Below are positions 1 through 11,152 of a stretch of 64,000 nucleotides of DNA, in pieces; position 1 is the first letter of the stretch; every line of letters begins with the position of its first letter. The notes beneath the pieces were generated by a model. That model was not told where the DNA came from. It saw only the letters and a program-made list of their open reading frames with translations, and did no database searches. This DNA comes from Toxonevra muliebris (Eukaryota; Arthropoda; Insecta; Diptera; Pallopteridae): positions 9,128,708 to 9,192,707 of the forward strand of contig OY829329.1 in NCBI GenBank assembly GCA_963691655.1, read 5' to 3'. A program made the translations under genes and the position numbers.

Positions 1-25
1 CAACATTTTTTTTTTACTGCACCAA

Positions 26-113
26 GCAAAGAGAGGAGAGAAATGAAAGAGCAAATGAATTCCACTCAATTGCTTATTTGAAAAATTGAGAGAGAGAGAG
101 AGAGAGAGAGAAA
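26..113 (+). repeat. Left arm of a 3.6-kb-spaced inverted repeat
   Basis: AGCAAAGAGAGGAGA..GAGCAAATGAATTCCA..CAATTGCTTATTT plus a (GA)n run is matched in reverse complement at about 3596-3687. The arms are degenerate but collinear. Confidence 0.7.
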
Positions 114-455
114 ATGCTATACCTAAGAACAGGGGTGCCCAAAAGTTTCTTATGGAAGTGCAAACACCAATACATATAAACTTTACTATTATAAACCAGG
201 GGTGCCCAAAATTTCTTATGGAAGTGCCAACACCAATACATACAAACTTTATTATTATAAACGTGTGAGACAAAAAATCTACGTTGAAGACCAACAAAGT
301 ACTTATATGGAAGTGTTGTTGTTTTGCTCTTTGCAAAGAAGAGAGATGAGAATTTACGTTGAAGATAACTGTCGCCAATGTGTACCAGCAAACTAAACGA
401 AAGTATTGTTGCTTTGCTTTTTGGTATAGGCAAAGAAGAGAGATGAGAATTTTGG
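114..455 (-). repeat. Dispersed VNTR-bearing repeat, left copy
   Basis: Two units of about 67 bp (GGGGTGCCC marks at 132 and 199) followed by a unique tail with CTACGTTGAAGACCAACAAAG. The whole is the reverse complement of 40790-41165. Inside the tail, a CAAAGAAGAGAGATGAGAAT segment is repeated (about 335 and 430). Confidence 0.8.
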
Positions 456-497
456 ATTTGATTTTATGAACGGGATTGTAATATTATTATTAGGTCT

Positions 498-498
<1 letters not shown>

Positions 499-529
<31 letters not shown>
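499..529. repeat. Poly-T tract (31 nt)
   Basis: Uninterrupted T run at the left edge of the 12-bp minisatellite block; mononucleotide repeat. Confidence 0.95.
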
Positions 530-530
<1 letters not shown>

Positions 531-534
531 GTCG

Positions 535-2240
535 GGATTTTTGTCTGATTTTTGGTCTCAAGTAATGTTTGGTTTGATTTTTGAGCTGAGTTTCGGTTTG
601 ATGAATATCCATTTCAGTTTTAGTTTCAGCTTTGGTCTGAATCTGGGTCTGAATTTAATCTAAGTTTTCTTCTGATTTCTGGTCCGATTCTGAATCCGAT
701 TTTTTGTTTTAAATTAATTATGAATTTTGTCTTGAATTTTGGTCAGAATTTGGTCAAAATTTTTGGTTTCAATTTTGTTCGTTGGTTTTGTCTATTTTTT
801 GGTGAGAATTTTGTCCAAGTGAGGGTCTAATTTTATTACCTATTTTTAATTTGAGTTTAGATCGGAATGTAACTCGAATTTCAGTCAGACTTTTGAGTCT
901 AATTTGGTCTAACTTTTTGTTTGTTATTTGGTTTGATTTCTGGGGGGTTACTCTGTAGTTCGATTCGAAAGAAAATTTACTCAAATTCGAACGATTGGTA
1001 CTCTATAAAACATTTTCGAATAATATTTGTTCGATGTTCAGATTTCATTTTGTGCCTTTTCGAATCGAATTTAGCATTCGAAAAGAACTGCCTTTCGAAT
1101 TGAACTACAGAGTAACCCCCTGGTCTGAATTTTGGTTTGTCTTTTCACCTTAATTTTGGTCTATTTTTTGGTCTTAGTTATGGTTTGACTTTTGATCAGA
1201 ATTGGGCCAATTTTTAGTCTTAATTAATTTTGAATTTTCATCTAAATTTAGTCAAAATTTAGCCCGACCTTGGAGCTGAAATTTTGGTTTGAGTTTTGAT
1301 CAGAGATTTGGTCAAAATTTGGTCTGAGTGTCGGTCTGAACTATGATCGGAATTTTGGTTTGCTTTTCGTTCTAAGCTTTGGTCAAAGTTTGATCCAATT
1401 TTTACTAAATTTCTGGTCTTAATTTGTTTTGAATTTTGGTTTATGTTTTAGTATGAATTTTGGTTAGAATTCAGTCAGAATTTGAATCGATTTTTAGTTA
1501 GAATTTTTGGTTTGAGTTTTGTTCTAATGTTTGGTCTGTTTTCCGGTCAAAGTTTAGTCTCTGTAATGGTCTGAGTGTGAGTCCAATTTTTTACACGAAC
1601 TTTATTTTTTATATGTATGTTCTGAGTTTTGGTCTAAGTTTTGTTCTTCTTTGTTCAGAACATTTGGTCTGATGTGTGGTTTAACTTTTTGGCTGAGTTT
1701 GGGAATGTTATCGATCTGTGGTGGAGTCTGAATTTCAGCTCGAATTTTGATCTGAGCTTCAGTTTAAGTTTTGTTCTGAATTTGATTTAAATTTTTCTTT
1801 GATGTAGGTCAGAAATTTGGACAAAGTTTTGATCTGAATTATGTTTTGATTTTTGTTCAGATTTGTTTCGATTTTAGACTGAATTTGGTCTAAATCTTAA
1901 GTTGAGTTTTAGTCAGAAATTATTGCGATTTTTGTATGATCAAAAATTGAACCAAAACTCAGATCAAAAATTGATTTGCTTTTTGGTCTGAGTCTTGGTT
2001 CAATTTTTGGTCTAAATTTTGGTTTGATGTTTGACTTCAAATATGAGATTACTTGAATCAGAACTGGATAAGACTTTTGTTTTGAAATTTTTACTGAGTT
2101 TTGCCCGGAATGCTAGTCAGAATTTGGTCCTATTTTTAATTTGAATTCTTGTTTGAATTTGGGCAGATTTTTGGTTTGAATCATGGTTTCATTTTTGATC
2201 AGAATTTGGTCAGATTTTTGTTTGTTTTTCGGTTTGCTGT
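535..2240. repeat. Degenerate 12-bp minisatellite, block 1
   Basis: Continuous variation on GGTYTRAATTTT / GGTTTGATTTTT (12-bp monomer), e.g. TTTTGGTCTGAATTTTGGTT. The same family forms blocks 2 (21010-23620) and 3 (25130-27420). Open frames here arise because 12 is a multiple of three and the unit lacks stops. Confidence 0.85.
943..1120. mobile_element. MITE nested in minisatellite block 1
   Basis: 178-bp insertion with inverted termini: 943-971 starts GGGGGTTACTCTGTAGTTC and the reverse complement of about 1092-1120 matches in 28 of 29 positions. It is flanked by TG on both sides; removing the element and one TG restores the local repeat GATTTCTGGTCTGAATTTTGG. No coding capacity. Confidence 0.75.
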
Positions 2241-3595
2241 GACTTTACCCCCCGCAAAGTTCCAGTCTTCGTTTTGATGCAAGCAGCTTGCAATTTGTTT
2301 TAGAAAATTTATAGTAAACTTCATTATAGTTTTCTATAAAAGTTAAAAAAAAAACTCATCGTCATCTACTCTTCAGACTCTTCCAAAGTGATTTCTAAAT
2401 ATTCTCAAATATTTAGACTTAAAACTTAAAATTTAGATACCAAATTTAAGCTATTTAATCATTTAATTTTAGAACAGATAGAGTGATTTTGAATTCTATT
2501 CTAGAAACATTTGAGTGCATGCATGAGTTACTATGCATGCATATGCAATTTAAGTATTTCAAATGGTTTAGGTTAAAGCAGCAATTTACATTGCATATCT
2601 AATGCATAGACAAATATGTGCAACATCACTCTCACGCATACAATCTCACGTACATACTACATGTATAAACATATAAACTAATGCAAATAACGAAAATGAA
2701 ATTCACAACCAACAACAACAATAGTACAAATAATAATAATAATAATAGTAGGTAACAATATTAACAACAATAATAATGAAATATCATTTATCAGTGTGTA
2801 AGTGTAAGTAAGCAATTGTATATGAAAGTGTTTGTGTATGTGTGTGTATTTGTTTTATTTTGCAATTGTGCAAATGTGTTTTGTTTTGATAAATTAGGCT
2901 TGTCAACTTTGGGGTTGTGGATAAGAAAGGGCGTTCAAATATTCTCATGCTATCGTAGCATATCATACACACATACATACATATTGTATTGCATGCATGC
3001 ATGTACTAGCACCTATGCAAAACTATGTTATAAGAAATTTACAAAATTACGGAAATGCAAGCACATACACACTCACAATCGCATTCGCTACATATACGAC
3101 CCCAGTTGAACTTAGGACGATCGTAGGAGTAATCGTTGAACTCTCCAAAGAGAGCAATGGATTACTCTCTTTTGTTGTAGAGTCTTTAGATTTTGTTGTC
3201 TTTTTTTTTAACATTGCATGCTCTGCTCGTTGGAGTACTCGTTTTAACCTCCAAAGAGAGTAATCAAAGAGGGCACAATTATGGTATAATTGAAACTGCA
3301 AGTACTCTCAATTGAAGTCGGTAGTGGTGGGAATAAAATTAATCAACGACTGCAACAGCAACAAAATCAATTTTTCTTCTTCTTCTGTTTTGTATTTCTG
3401 CTCTCACTTCTCTCTTTTTTTGTTTTGTTGCTGTCAAATATGAAGTAGATTATAATACAACTGCAACTACAAATGTGTTCATGTAGTTGTGCAGTCGTGT
3501 AGTTGCAAAAATTTTGTAGTTTCATTAAAACGTGTGTATTTTTTTTATTTATGACAGGTGCAGTCGCATTCAAGTCATTAGGAATACGAGCAGCA
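2241..3595. other. AT-rich intronic sequence
   Basis: No gene seen. CATA/CACA-type simple sequence (2620-3010) and, at 3105-3310, repeated TCCAAAGAGAG motifs with partial inverted symmetry. Nothing else recognised. Confidence 0.5.
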
Positions 3596-3687
3596 CTCTC
3601 TCCCTCTCTTTCTCTCTCTCGATTTTTAAAATAAGCAATTGAATGGAATTCATTTGCTCTTCCATTTTTCTCCTCTCTTTGCTTTGT
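3596..3687 (-). repeat. Right arm of the inverted repeat with 26-113
   Basis: Reads as the reverse complement of 26-113, including the (CT)n run, AAATAAGCAATTG, TGGAATTCATTTGCTC and CTCCTCTCTTTGCTT. Confidence 0.7.
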
Positions 3688-4122
3688 TATTATTGAAAGT
3701 AGATTTATTGTGAGTGAATGAAAAAAAAAATCGTCGTTAATACTGCCATGCTGCTTGTTGTTGTTGTTGTTGTTTCTCAGCTTCTAAAAGACAACGAATT
3801 TATCAAAGTCCCGTTGATTGCTCTTTTGAAAAGTACTCACTATTTTTGTAACTGGGACTATCTATGTATGTATGTATGTATGTATGTATGCATGCGCCTT
3901 CATTTGCTTAACAACAAACACAACAACAACAAAAACTACTACAACACCATTACCACCATTGCATTACAAGAAGAACAAAACAACAACACTGCTACTCAAT
4001 TTTCTCCAACTTCAACGAAAATTTTGTAAAACTTTTTCATTATTCACATTGCGGCTGCGGATATTTTTGCATGAGTGCAACGAACGAACGAACGTCTAAA
4101 GTAACGAAGAAGCAAACAGGCG

Positions 4123-4154
<32 letters not shown>

Positions 4155-6055
4155 GAGCTTAAAAAAATATTGAGGTTTGTCTTTGCACCTAAATGTATGC
4201 AATGAACAGCGCACAAGTAGTGAAAAAGAAAAAACGAAAAGTAGGCGAGCTATGATGACGAGGTCGTGCACGGTAACGTTGCGATGTTCGAGCCAGTCAG
4301 CCAAAGGAAGGAAACGGAAATGTGCGAAATTTTCTCTAAATTAGATGGGTGGTCAGACATTAGGGAAATTTGGAGATTGTCGGTTTCTTTAGATAGTTTT
4401 TTTTTTATTCTTTTTTTTGTTCTTTTTTTCTTTAGTGGGGAGTTGCTAGAGCATACAATAAATGAAGTTAGATTTTTTTTTGAATGCCTATTTTTTTTGC
4501 AGCTTGTTATGAAATAAAGCTTTACAAATTGCAATGTAATTTAAATTTAATGTATGCAATGCAAAAATATATATTAAAAATTTTTGAAAAAATTAATATT
4601 TAACTACTACAATAGAAAAATGGGTGGCATATTTTAAGTTGTTGATAAATTTTAATTATACAAAAGTGAAGGTGATAATTTTTTCAAAAATTCTAAATAA
4701 AAATTAAATCATTAATATTTGCCTTATAAATATAGCATACTTATAGGTGGCCAAATCAATCTTATTTTATATTTAATATAAACCTAACAATTTCTTCTAT
4801 TTGATAATTTTTATATGCAAATGCAGCATTTACTCAAATTAGATTGTTATACAAATATTTTTCAATGTATTTCACAGTAGAAAAAAACTAAAAAAAAAAC
4901 CAAATCACCAGAGAAATTATGCCGAAAAGTCTGCACTAAAAATAAATAAATAAAATCCATGAGAAATGAAGTTTTTTTTTTTTTTTTGCAAAACAACTTT
5001 AACTTAGTTGAGAGCTGCGTTGTTGTCGTATTATTTGAAAAACGAAAAATAAACCACTGACATTCACAACTCCTTAAAAAACAAGAAAGAACAAAAAAAA
5101 AAAAAAAAAAAAACCACAACCACCAGACAGCGATGTTAGGCGCCTATCTCAAAAAAAAAAAAAAAAGACCAAAAACAAAAGCCAAAGAAACGACGTATAA
5201 AAAAGAAAACCAATCTCATTTTCATGAAATATTCATAGGCACTTTACATTTCGTTGGTTGGTTGTTTTTTGACAAAAATTTTCCTTCCCAATATTTTCGT
5301 CTGTTTTTTGTTTTTTTTTTGCATTTTTCTTGTATTTTTCTTTCACTCTTCGACTAAAACTTCAAAAACTGTGTGAAGTTGAAATTTTATTTCCCTGCTG
5401 CCTTTTTTTTTTTGTATGGTATATGCATTTAGCACATGCACAAAAACTTTAAAAATAAAAATTGTATATATTTTCAATTCGTTTCTATCTTTCATTTATT
5501 TGTTTTTTATTTTTTCAAATCATCAAAATATTTATTTTTTTCTTATGCAAAATTTTTTTTCTGTGGAAAAGTAGAAAAAGTTCAGAAAATTGCAATGACA
5601 TTTGGTTATTCCTTAAACTGTGAAAAGTCGTAACTTTCGACATAAACAAAAATTTGTTTATTGAAAGTTGTTCAAAGTCTTCAACGTTTGGTATAAATGA
5701 AAAAATGAAGAAAATGCAATTTTTGAGGTTATATCTTCGTTTTTTTAAATTTTTTATTTATATTACCGGAAGCTATGCTTTAAAACCCATTTTGCGATTT
5801 TGGGTATTGGTAGTGAAAATTAAGAAATATCGTTTCATGGAATTCTAAGTGAATTATTGATTGCTTTCATAATACTAACCACCGTATTTAACCATGTAAG
5901 AAAAGTTTTCTCCGATTTCTTTTGTATTGTGAAACTCTTTAGTTATAATATTGCATGCATCGGTAATTTTTCTGCTGGGTTGTGAAGAAGAAAAAATTAG
6001 CAAGCTTCAGTGAGTTCGTTTGCAATATAATTTAAAAACGAATCGTAAATAGTCG
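3688..6055. other. AT-rich intronic sequence with microsatellites
   Basis: Contains (ATGT)n at about 3862-3893, (TA)n at about 4121-4151 and many A or T runs (4393-4500, 4973-4987, 5093-5113). No supported gene. Confidence 0.5.
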
Positions 6056-6057
6056 TA

Positions 6058-6395
6058 ATGTGAGAGAGTATGTGTGATTTGATTAATGTTCGAGACGTCG
6101 AAGAAGAAACAGAGAGAGAGCGTCAGAAATCACCACCTTCCGTTTTTTGCACTTTTTTGCCTTCTAACTGTGAGCTCTCTCATTTGTTTTTACTTACTCA
6201 CCACATATAAATAAGTTGAGCTAGTGTGAGAGAGTATGTGTGATTGGTTTTCAGTTTGAGAGATCGAAAAAAGAGGAAGAGAGAGAGAGCATCAGCCCAA
6301 TTTTTTGCACTATTTATTATTTGCACAAATAAATTGTTGTTGTCTTCTAACTGTGGGCTCTCTCTTTAATTTTTACTTACTCACCACACGTACAT
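6058..6395. repeat. Tandem duplication, ~165-bp unit x2
   Basis: GTGAGAGAGTATGTGTGATT occurs at about 6060 and 6225; each is followed by an AGAGAGAGCRTCAG run, TTTTTTGCACT, CTTCTAACTGTGRGCTCTCT and TTTTTACTTACTCACCACA. Confidence 0.75.
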
Positions 6396-6596
6396 ATCGA
6401 TGGTCATACGGTGACACCTCGTAAGTACTTTTTCAACACTTTTAGAAAAACGACCAAAAATAAATAAAATTTGAATAATTTTAAAAAGACTGGAATTTCA
6501 TATAGGGAATTCTCTCTTTCTCTTTTTCCGCTTTTTTGACAGGGAATATGACATAGTGAAAATCAAGCATTAGTATAGTAGAGTTCGGAAAAAGCG

Positions 6597-6803
6597 AGGG
6601 GAGGGGGAGGGAGAGAGAGGGTAGAAGGAGGGGAGAGGGAGGGGGAGGGAGGGGAGAGGGAGGGGGAGGGAGGGGAGAGGGGGGGGAGAGGGAGGAGAGG
6701 AGGAGGGGAGGAGGAGGGGAGGAGGAAGAGAGGAGGAGGGTGAGAGAGGGGAGAGGGAGGAGGAAGGGAGAGGAGGAGGGGAGGAGAGGGAGAGAAAAGG
6801 AAA
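6597..6803. repeat. Polypurine G-rich tract (about 207 nt)
   Basis: Almost pure purine on the + strand, with only two T (6622, 6742), made of GGGGAGAGGGAGG-like units. It has many G3-G6 runs with short A/GA spacers, which is G-quadruplex and triplex (H-DNA) capable sequence. Confidence 0.9.
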
Positions 6804-7149
6804 TATTTCACAATTTTTTTTTTGGTTAAAAATACAGTTAAATCTTTTTAATATGCGCAAAAAATTATACACAGTACAACAACTTTTTTTTTGCCAGGCT
6901 ATGAATATACGATAAAAAAAAAAGAAAAAAAAAAAAAACTGCCTCAATTAATTTTTCAATATAATGTTGGAACACAATTGAGGCGATAACTGCTGACGAC
7001 GAGCGGGACGAGTCGCACATTATCAAGGCAATGGGGATAGGCGATTGTTTCGAAATTATAAAATTAACATTTATGTGCACCAAAACAAACAAATTTTCAA
7101 AAACAAAAATCTACCAATGTACACGAAAAATTTAAATTTTTTAAAAAAC

Positions 7150-7545
7150 TTATTTTTCATCCAAAACTCTTAAAATTGCATGATTCGTGTAGAAAAGCAA
7201 AAAAAAACCCAGAAAAAACATTTTTCATCCATGACCCCCACCCTTATCGAATTTTCAAAAACCAAAAATTTAAATTTAATGAAAAATTTTTTTTTCATCC
7301 AAAACTCTTAAAATTGCATGATTCGTGTAGAAAAGCAAAAAAAAACCCAGAAAAAACATTTTTCATCCATGACCCCCACCCTTATCGAATTTTCAAAAAC
7401 GAAAAATTTAAATTTAATGAAAATTTTTTTTTTCATCCAAAACTCTTAAAATTGCATGATTCGTGTAGAAAAGCGAAAAAAACGAAAATTAATTTTTTCA
7501 TCTATGACCCCCACCCTTATCAAATTTTCAAAAGCGAAGACTGTA
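7150..7545. repeat. 138-bp tandem repeat, ~2.8 copies
   Basis: CATCCAAAACTCTTAAAATT recurs at 7158, 7296 and 7434 (exact 138-bp period). Units contain GATTCGTGTAGAAAAGC, a poly-A stretch, and TCATCCATGACCCCCACCC. The third copy is partial and diverged. A 125-codon open frame across it reflects 138 = 3 x 46. Confidence 0.9.
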
Positions 7546-7859
7546 GTAATTGATTTGCACTAAAATGAAATTTTATTTCCAACAAGTAAATAAATAAGTT
7601 TAGCTATTTAACTTAATAATATCAACATGTTCTTTTAGCTGCTATTATGCCTAAATGTATGCATTATTAATGTTTGTTGTGTTGTTTGTTTCAGCATTTT
7701 ACTTTAGTTGATTTCTGACTTGCTGCGCATAATCATTAAAAACAATTATTAAATAACAAATTCAATTTTTTTTATTTTTTTCTTATACTTTCTTTATTGT
7801 TATATCAATTTCATTACATATTTTCTTTCTTTCTTCTTTTTTCGTTTCTTTTTTTTTAG

Positions 7860-8039
7860 TATGTCCTTTGGCTGGTATCGTGCTGAAGTAATTGGCGCTT
7901 TAGCTTCCGTTGTTATGATTTGGTTCATTACCGCCATTCTAGTATGGTTGGCCATACAGCGTGTGATTACGCGCGATTTCGAGGTGGATGCCAATATAAT
8001 GTTGATAACATCTGGATTAGCTATTTTGGTTAATTTAAT
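7860..8039 (+). CDS. ZnT35C: ZnT zinc transporter, internal exon (TM3-TM4)
   Basis: First coding exon of the gene in the window. A long T/C-rich tract ends in AG at 7858-7859 and the donor GTAAGT starts at 8040. The first base (T) completes a codon begun upstream; in relatives this is Arg before MSFGWYRAEV, so ATG 7861 is an internal Met, not a start. Numbering that Met as residue 1, residues 9-32 form a membrane segment (TM3) and 44-63 the next (TM4, finished in the following exon). The G-W-Y/H-R-A-E motif and the L-V-N-L-I-M-G end of TM4 are family hallmarks of SLC30/CDF transporters, which move Zn2+ out of the cytosol into vesicles or out of the cell in exchange for protons. The exon ends in phase 2 (AT + C = Ile). 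TM1, TM2 and the TM2 HxxxD half-site are not in the window. The symbol is inferred from remembered similarity to Drosophila ZnT35C; ZnT33D and ZnT41F are alternatives. Confidence 0.9.
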
Positions 8040-8040
8040 G

Positions 8041-8450
8041 TAAGTTAATATACAAACACAAACATTTACATATATATATATATATATACATAGAATATTA
8101 TATTAGTATTAGTTTGCAAACTATTCGCATATATATGTATGCACATAAATTATTAAATTGGAATGTCCTGCTAAGTGAGCGTTAAGTGAAATGTTTGCCT
8201 AAATTAATATCGCATTAGCGAAAATTGTTATACTTAATTAAATATGTGTTGCGAATGTATGTGTGAAAGTAAAAGGAAGCAGAGAAAACTTTTCTTTTTT
8301 AGCTAATATTTTAAAAGCAAATATTCATTCAACAAATTATAGCAATGAAATTTATTTTCTTTTTTTCACAATGTTGCCAACAATTCTGAAAAAATTACAA
8401 TTTTTTTTTTGCATTTCTAGATGATATAGCTAACGACCAACAAAAATGTC

Positions 8451-8486
<36 letters not shown>

Positions 8487-10350
8487 TTTTAATGACAGTT
8501 TCTGTAGCTGTTGATTTCTTCTTTCTTACAATCGCGCTGACATGTTTACGACATTTTTCCCCCCATTACTATTGCATATTTTTTGGCGTTCAATGTGGTT
8601 TTTAACTTGTCTTGACGTTGTTACATTGAATTTTTCTCATTCGTTTCGTTTGTATTGTTTTAGGCAAGATTCCAATTGCAGTTGCGAAAAGAAACGAAAA
8701 CACGCAGTCACATGCATTGCATGTGTTTGGTTGCAATCATAGCAGAACCAAAACGACTAAGAAGATAGCGAAAGCAACAACAGCGACTGTCATTGATTAC
8801 AAAAATTTTTCTGTACTGTATTTGCACAGGGTGGTTCTTCAAGGCAAAGTTTTCAATTCAACTTCATTTCAATTCTTAGAAAATTTCAATTAAGTTTATA
8901 TATGCTTGTGTTAAATAAATTACACCTAAAAATAGGCTACAGATTAGTTACAATCAGGTAAACTTTCTTGCAAAAGAATTCTACGATTGAAATTAAGAAT
9001 TATTTGCACGACTTGAATCTGTCCTTCGTAGTAAATGAAAGAAATTTGCTACTTTTCTTCTAGCTGTAATGAGCATTTACCAGCACAAACACACTCACGC
9101 TCCAACACAGAGATATAACGTAAAAAAAAAATTACCCAACAATAACACGGTGAAAATGAGAATCCATGACGACAACAAGCCACAATGACAGCAATGTCGG
9201 AAATGGTATCATCAGTAGCAACACAATACAACTTCCGATTCCGTTTCTCATTTGTAAGTTTTTTCTTACATACGTTGGTGTTTTTTCTTTTCTTTTTTTT
9301 CGAGATTTTTTTTCCCATATTTTTTTTTTTTTTTACATTTTTCAATTTTTCACTTTGTTTTCTTTTTCTGTTCTTCTTGGATTCTGTTTTTTTTTTTTTT
9401 TTTTTTTTTTGAATACTTTTGAGAATGGGAAATTTGTGTCAACATTGTGAAATGTGGATATTTGTTTTTTTTTCCCCCCCTTCACTACACAATTGGTTAA
9501 AGCATAGTTTTTGGCGCATAAATCGTTTTCTATTGCATTAAGGAATTTTTGAGTTGACGTTAGCATTTTTCGGTGTTTGCCACTTGAATTGTTTGATTAC
9601 GTGAAGTGGTTGCAAAAGTAAATTTATCGTTTCCCATGGTTGTTTCTTTGCGTTTTTCCGAAAACATGAAAAAATTGAATTAAATATTTTTAAAGGACAT
9701 AAGCAATTGTCCCTTGTATGAAGCAAGAAAAAAAGAAAAAAAAAGTCCTGGGTGGAGGTGAGAGAAAGTATTCGTTATATATGTATATAAAAGCTGATAA
9801 AATTATCATAAAAACCAAGCAATCATAGTTTGAGAACATTTGTTTTCTAGGTTCTGATTAGAAATAAATTTGTAGATTTTTTGTGAGCATAAACTTGATC
9901 TGGTATTTTTAGTCAGAAAATCTATAGGTTCTTTTTGAAAGACATGAGAAATTGAATAAGGTTTCTGCTTGAGATGGAGCTAGACCCACTATTAAGTATC
10001 AAAACGAATTCTCTACTCTATATTCCATTGAAATGGTCAGGAAAAGGTCTAGATTATTACAAACTTTCGGAAGTAATTTTCAGTTCTTGGTTGGTATTGA
10101 GTGATTTCCCGAATTCGATGAATCTCTTCCATGTGTAGTGCTGGATCAGTTGGTCTTTAGTCAATCTCAGATTGTGTTGTCAGCAGAGCTGTAAAGCTGC
10201 TTGAGTTTTTTTAAGTACAACATTTAAATACTTATGGTACTGGTAATCAAGTATTTTAAAGTATTTCCAATACTTTACTTGAAAAAATCAGAGTACGGTT
10301 ACTTGAAAAAATTTTGGTAATTGAGATTTTTCAAGTACTAGTGCGAGAAT
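8041..10350. other. Intronic sequence, T-rich, microsatellites
   Basis: (TA)n near 8072-8094, (GT)n at about 8455-8484, long poly-T tracts at 9298-9412 and 9465-9474. No gene or transposon recognised. Confidence 0.5.
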
Positions 10351-11152
10351 TTCTACTGGTACTGGTATTGTGGTACTGGTAAATTGGTACTGGTATTGTG
10401 GTACTTGTATTGTGGTACTGGTATTGCGGTACTGGTATTGTGGTACTGGTATTGCGGTACTGGTATTGTGGTACTGGTATTGTGGTACTGGTATTGTGGT
10501 ACTTGTACTGTGGGATTGGTATTGTGGTACTGGTACTGGTATTGTGGTACTGGTATTGCGGTACTGGTACTGGTATTGTGGTACTTGTACCGTGGGACTG
10601 GTATTGCGGTACTGGTATTGCGGTACTGGTATTGTGGTACTGGTATTGTGGTACTGGTGTTGTGGTACTGGTATTGTGGTACTGGTATTGCGGTACTGGT
10701 ATTGTGGTACTGGTATTGCGGTACTGGTTTTGTGGTACTGGTATTGTGGTACTGGTATTGTGGTACTTGTACTGTGGGATTGGTATTGTGGTACTGGTAA
10801 TGGTATTGTGGTACTGGTATTGCGGTACTGGTATTGTGGTACTGGTATTGTGGTACTGGTATTGCGGTACTGGTATTGTGGTACTGGTATTGTGGTACTG
10901 GTATTGGTATTGCGGTACTAGTACTGGTATTGTGGTACTTGTACTGTGGGATTGGTATTGTGGTACTGGTATTGTGGTACTGGTATTGCGGTACTGGTAT
11001 TGTGGTACTGGTATTGTGGTACTGGTATTGGTATTGCGGTACTAGTACTGGTATTGTGGTACTTGTACTGTGGGACTGGTATTGTGGTACTGGTATTGTG
11101 GTACTGGTACTGGTATTGTGGTACTTGTACTGTGATACTGGTACTGTGGTAA
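10350..11152. repeat. 14-bp minisatellite GGTACTGGTATTGT
   Basis: About 800 bp of 14-bp units (GGTACTGGTATTGT and GGTACTGGTATTGC variants). A variant block with ACTTGTACTGTGGGATTGG recurs near 10500, 10765 and 10935 (GGGACTGG forms near 10580 and 11065), giving higher-order structure. All three + frames stay open because the unit contains no stop in any frame; the predicted Trp/Val/Leu/Gly proteins are not genes. Confidence 0.92.

Noticed and set aside
7150..7545. CRISPR array
   Set aside because: Repeats are 138 bp and contiguous with no unique spacers; the DNA is a eukaryotic intron. The same applies to the other tandem arrays.
7176..7553. 125-codon frame with three near-identical 46-residue repeats
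   Set aside because: The period is 138 bp (3 x 46), so frame persistence is automatic; low-complexity Lys/Phe/Asn, no start or splice context, and it lies in an intron of the transporter.
7861..7863. ATG 7861 as the translation start of the transporter
   Set aside because: It follows a strong splice acceptor by one base, and the family has TM1-TM2 and an Arg codon just before this Met; the start must be upstream of the window.
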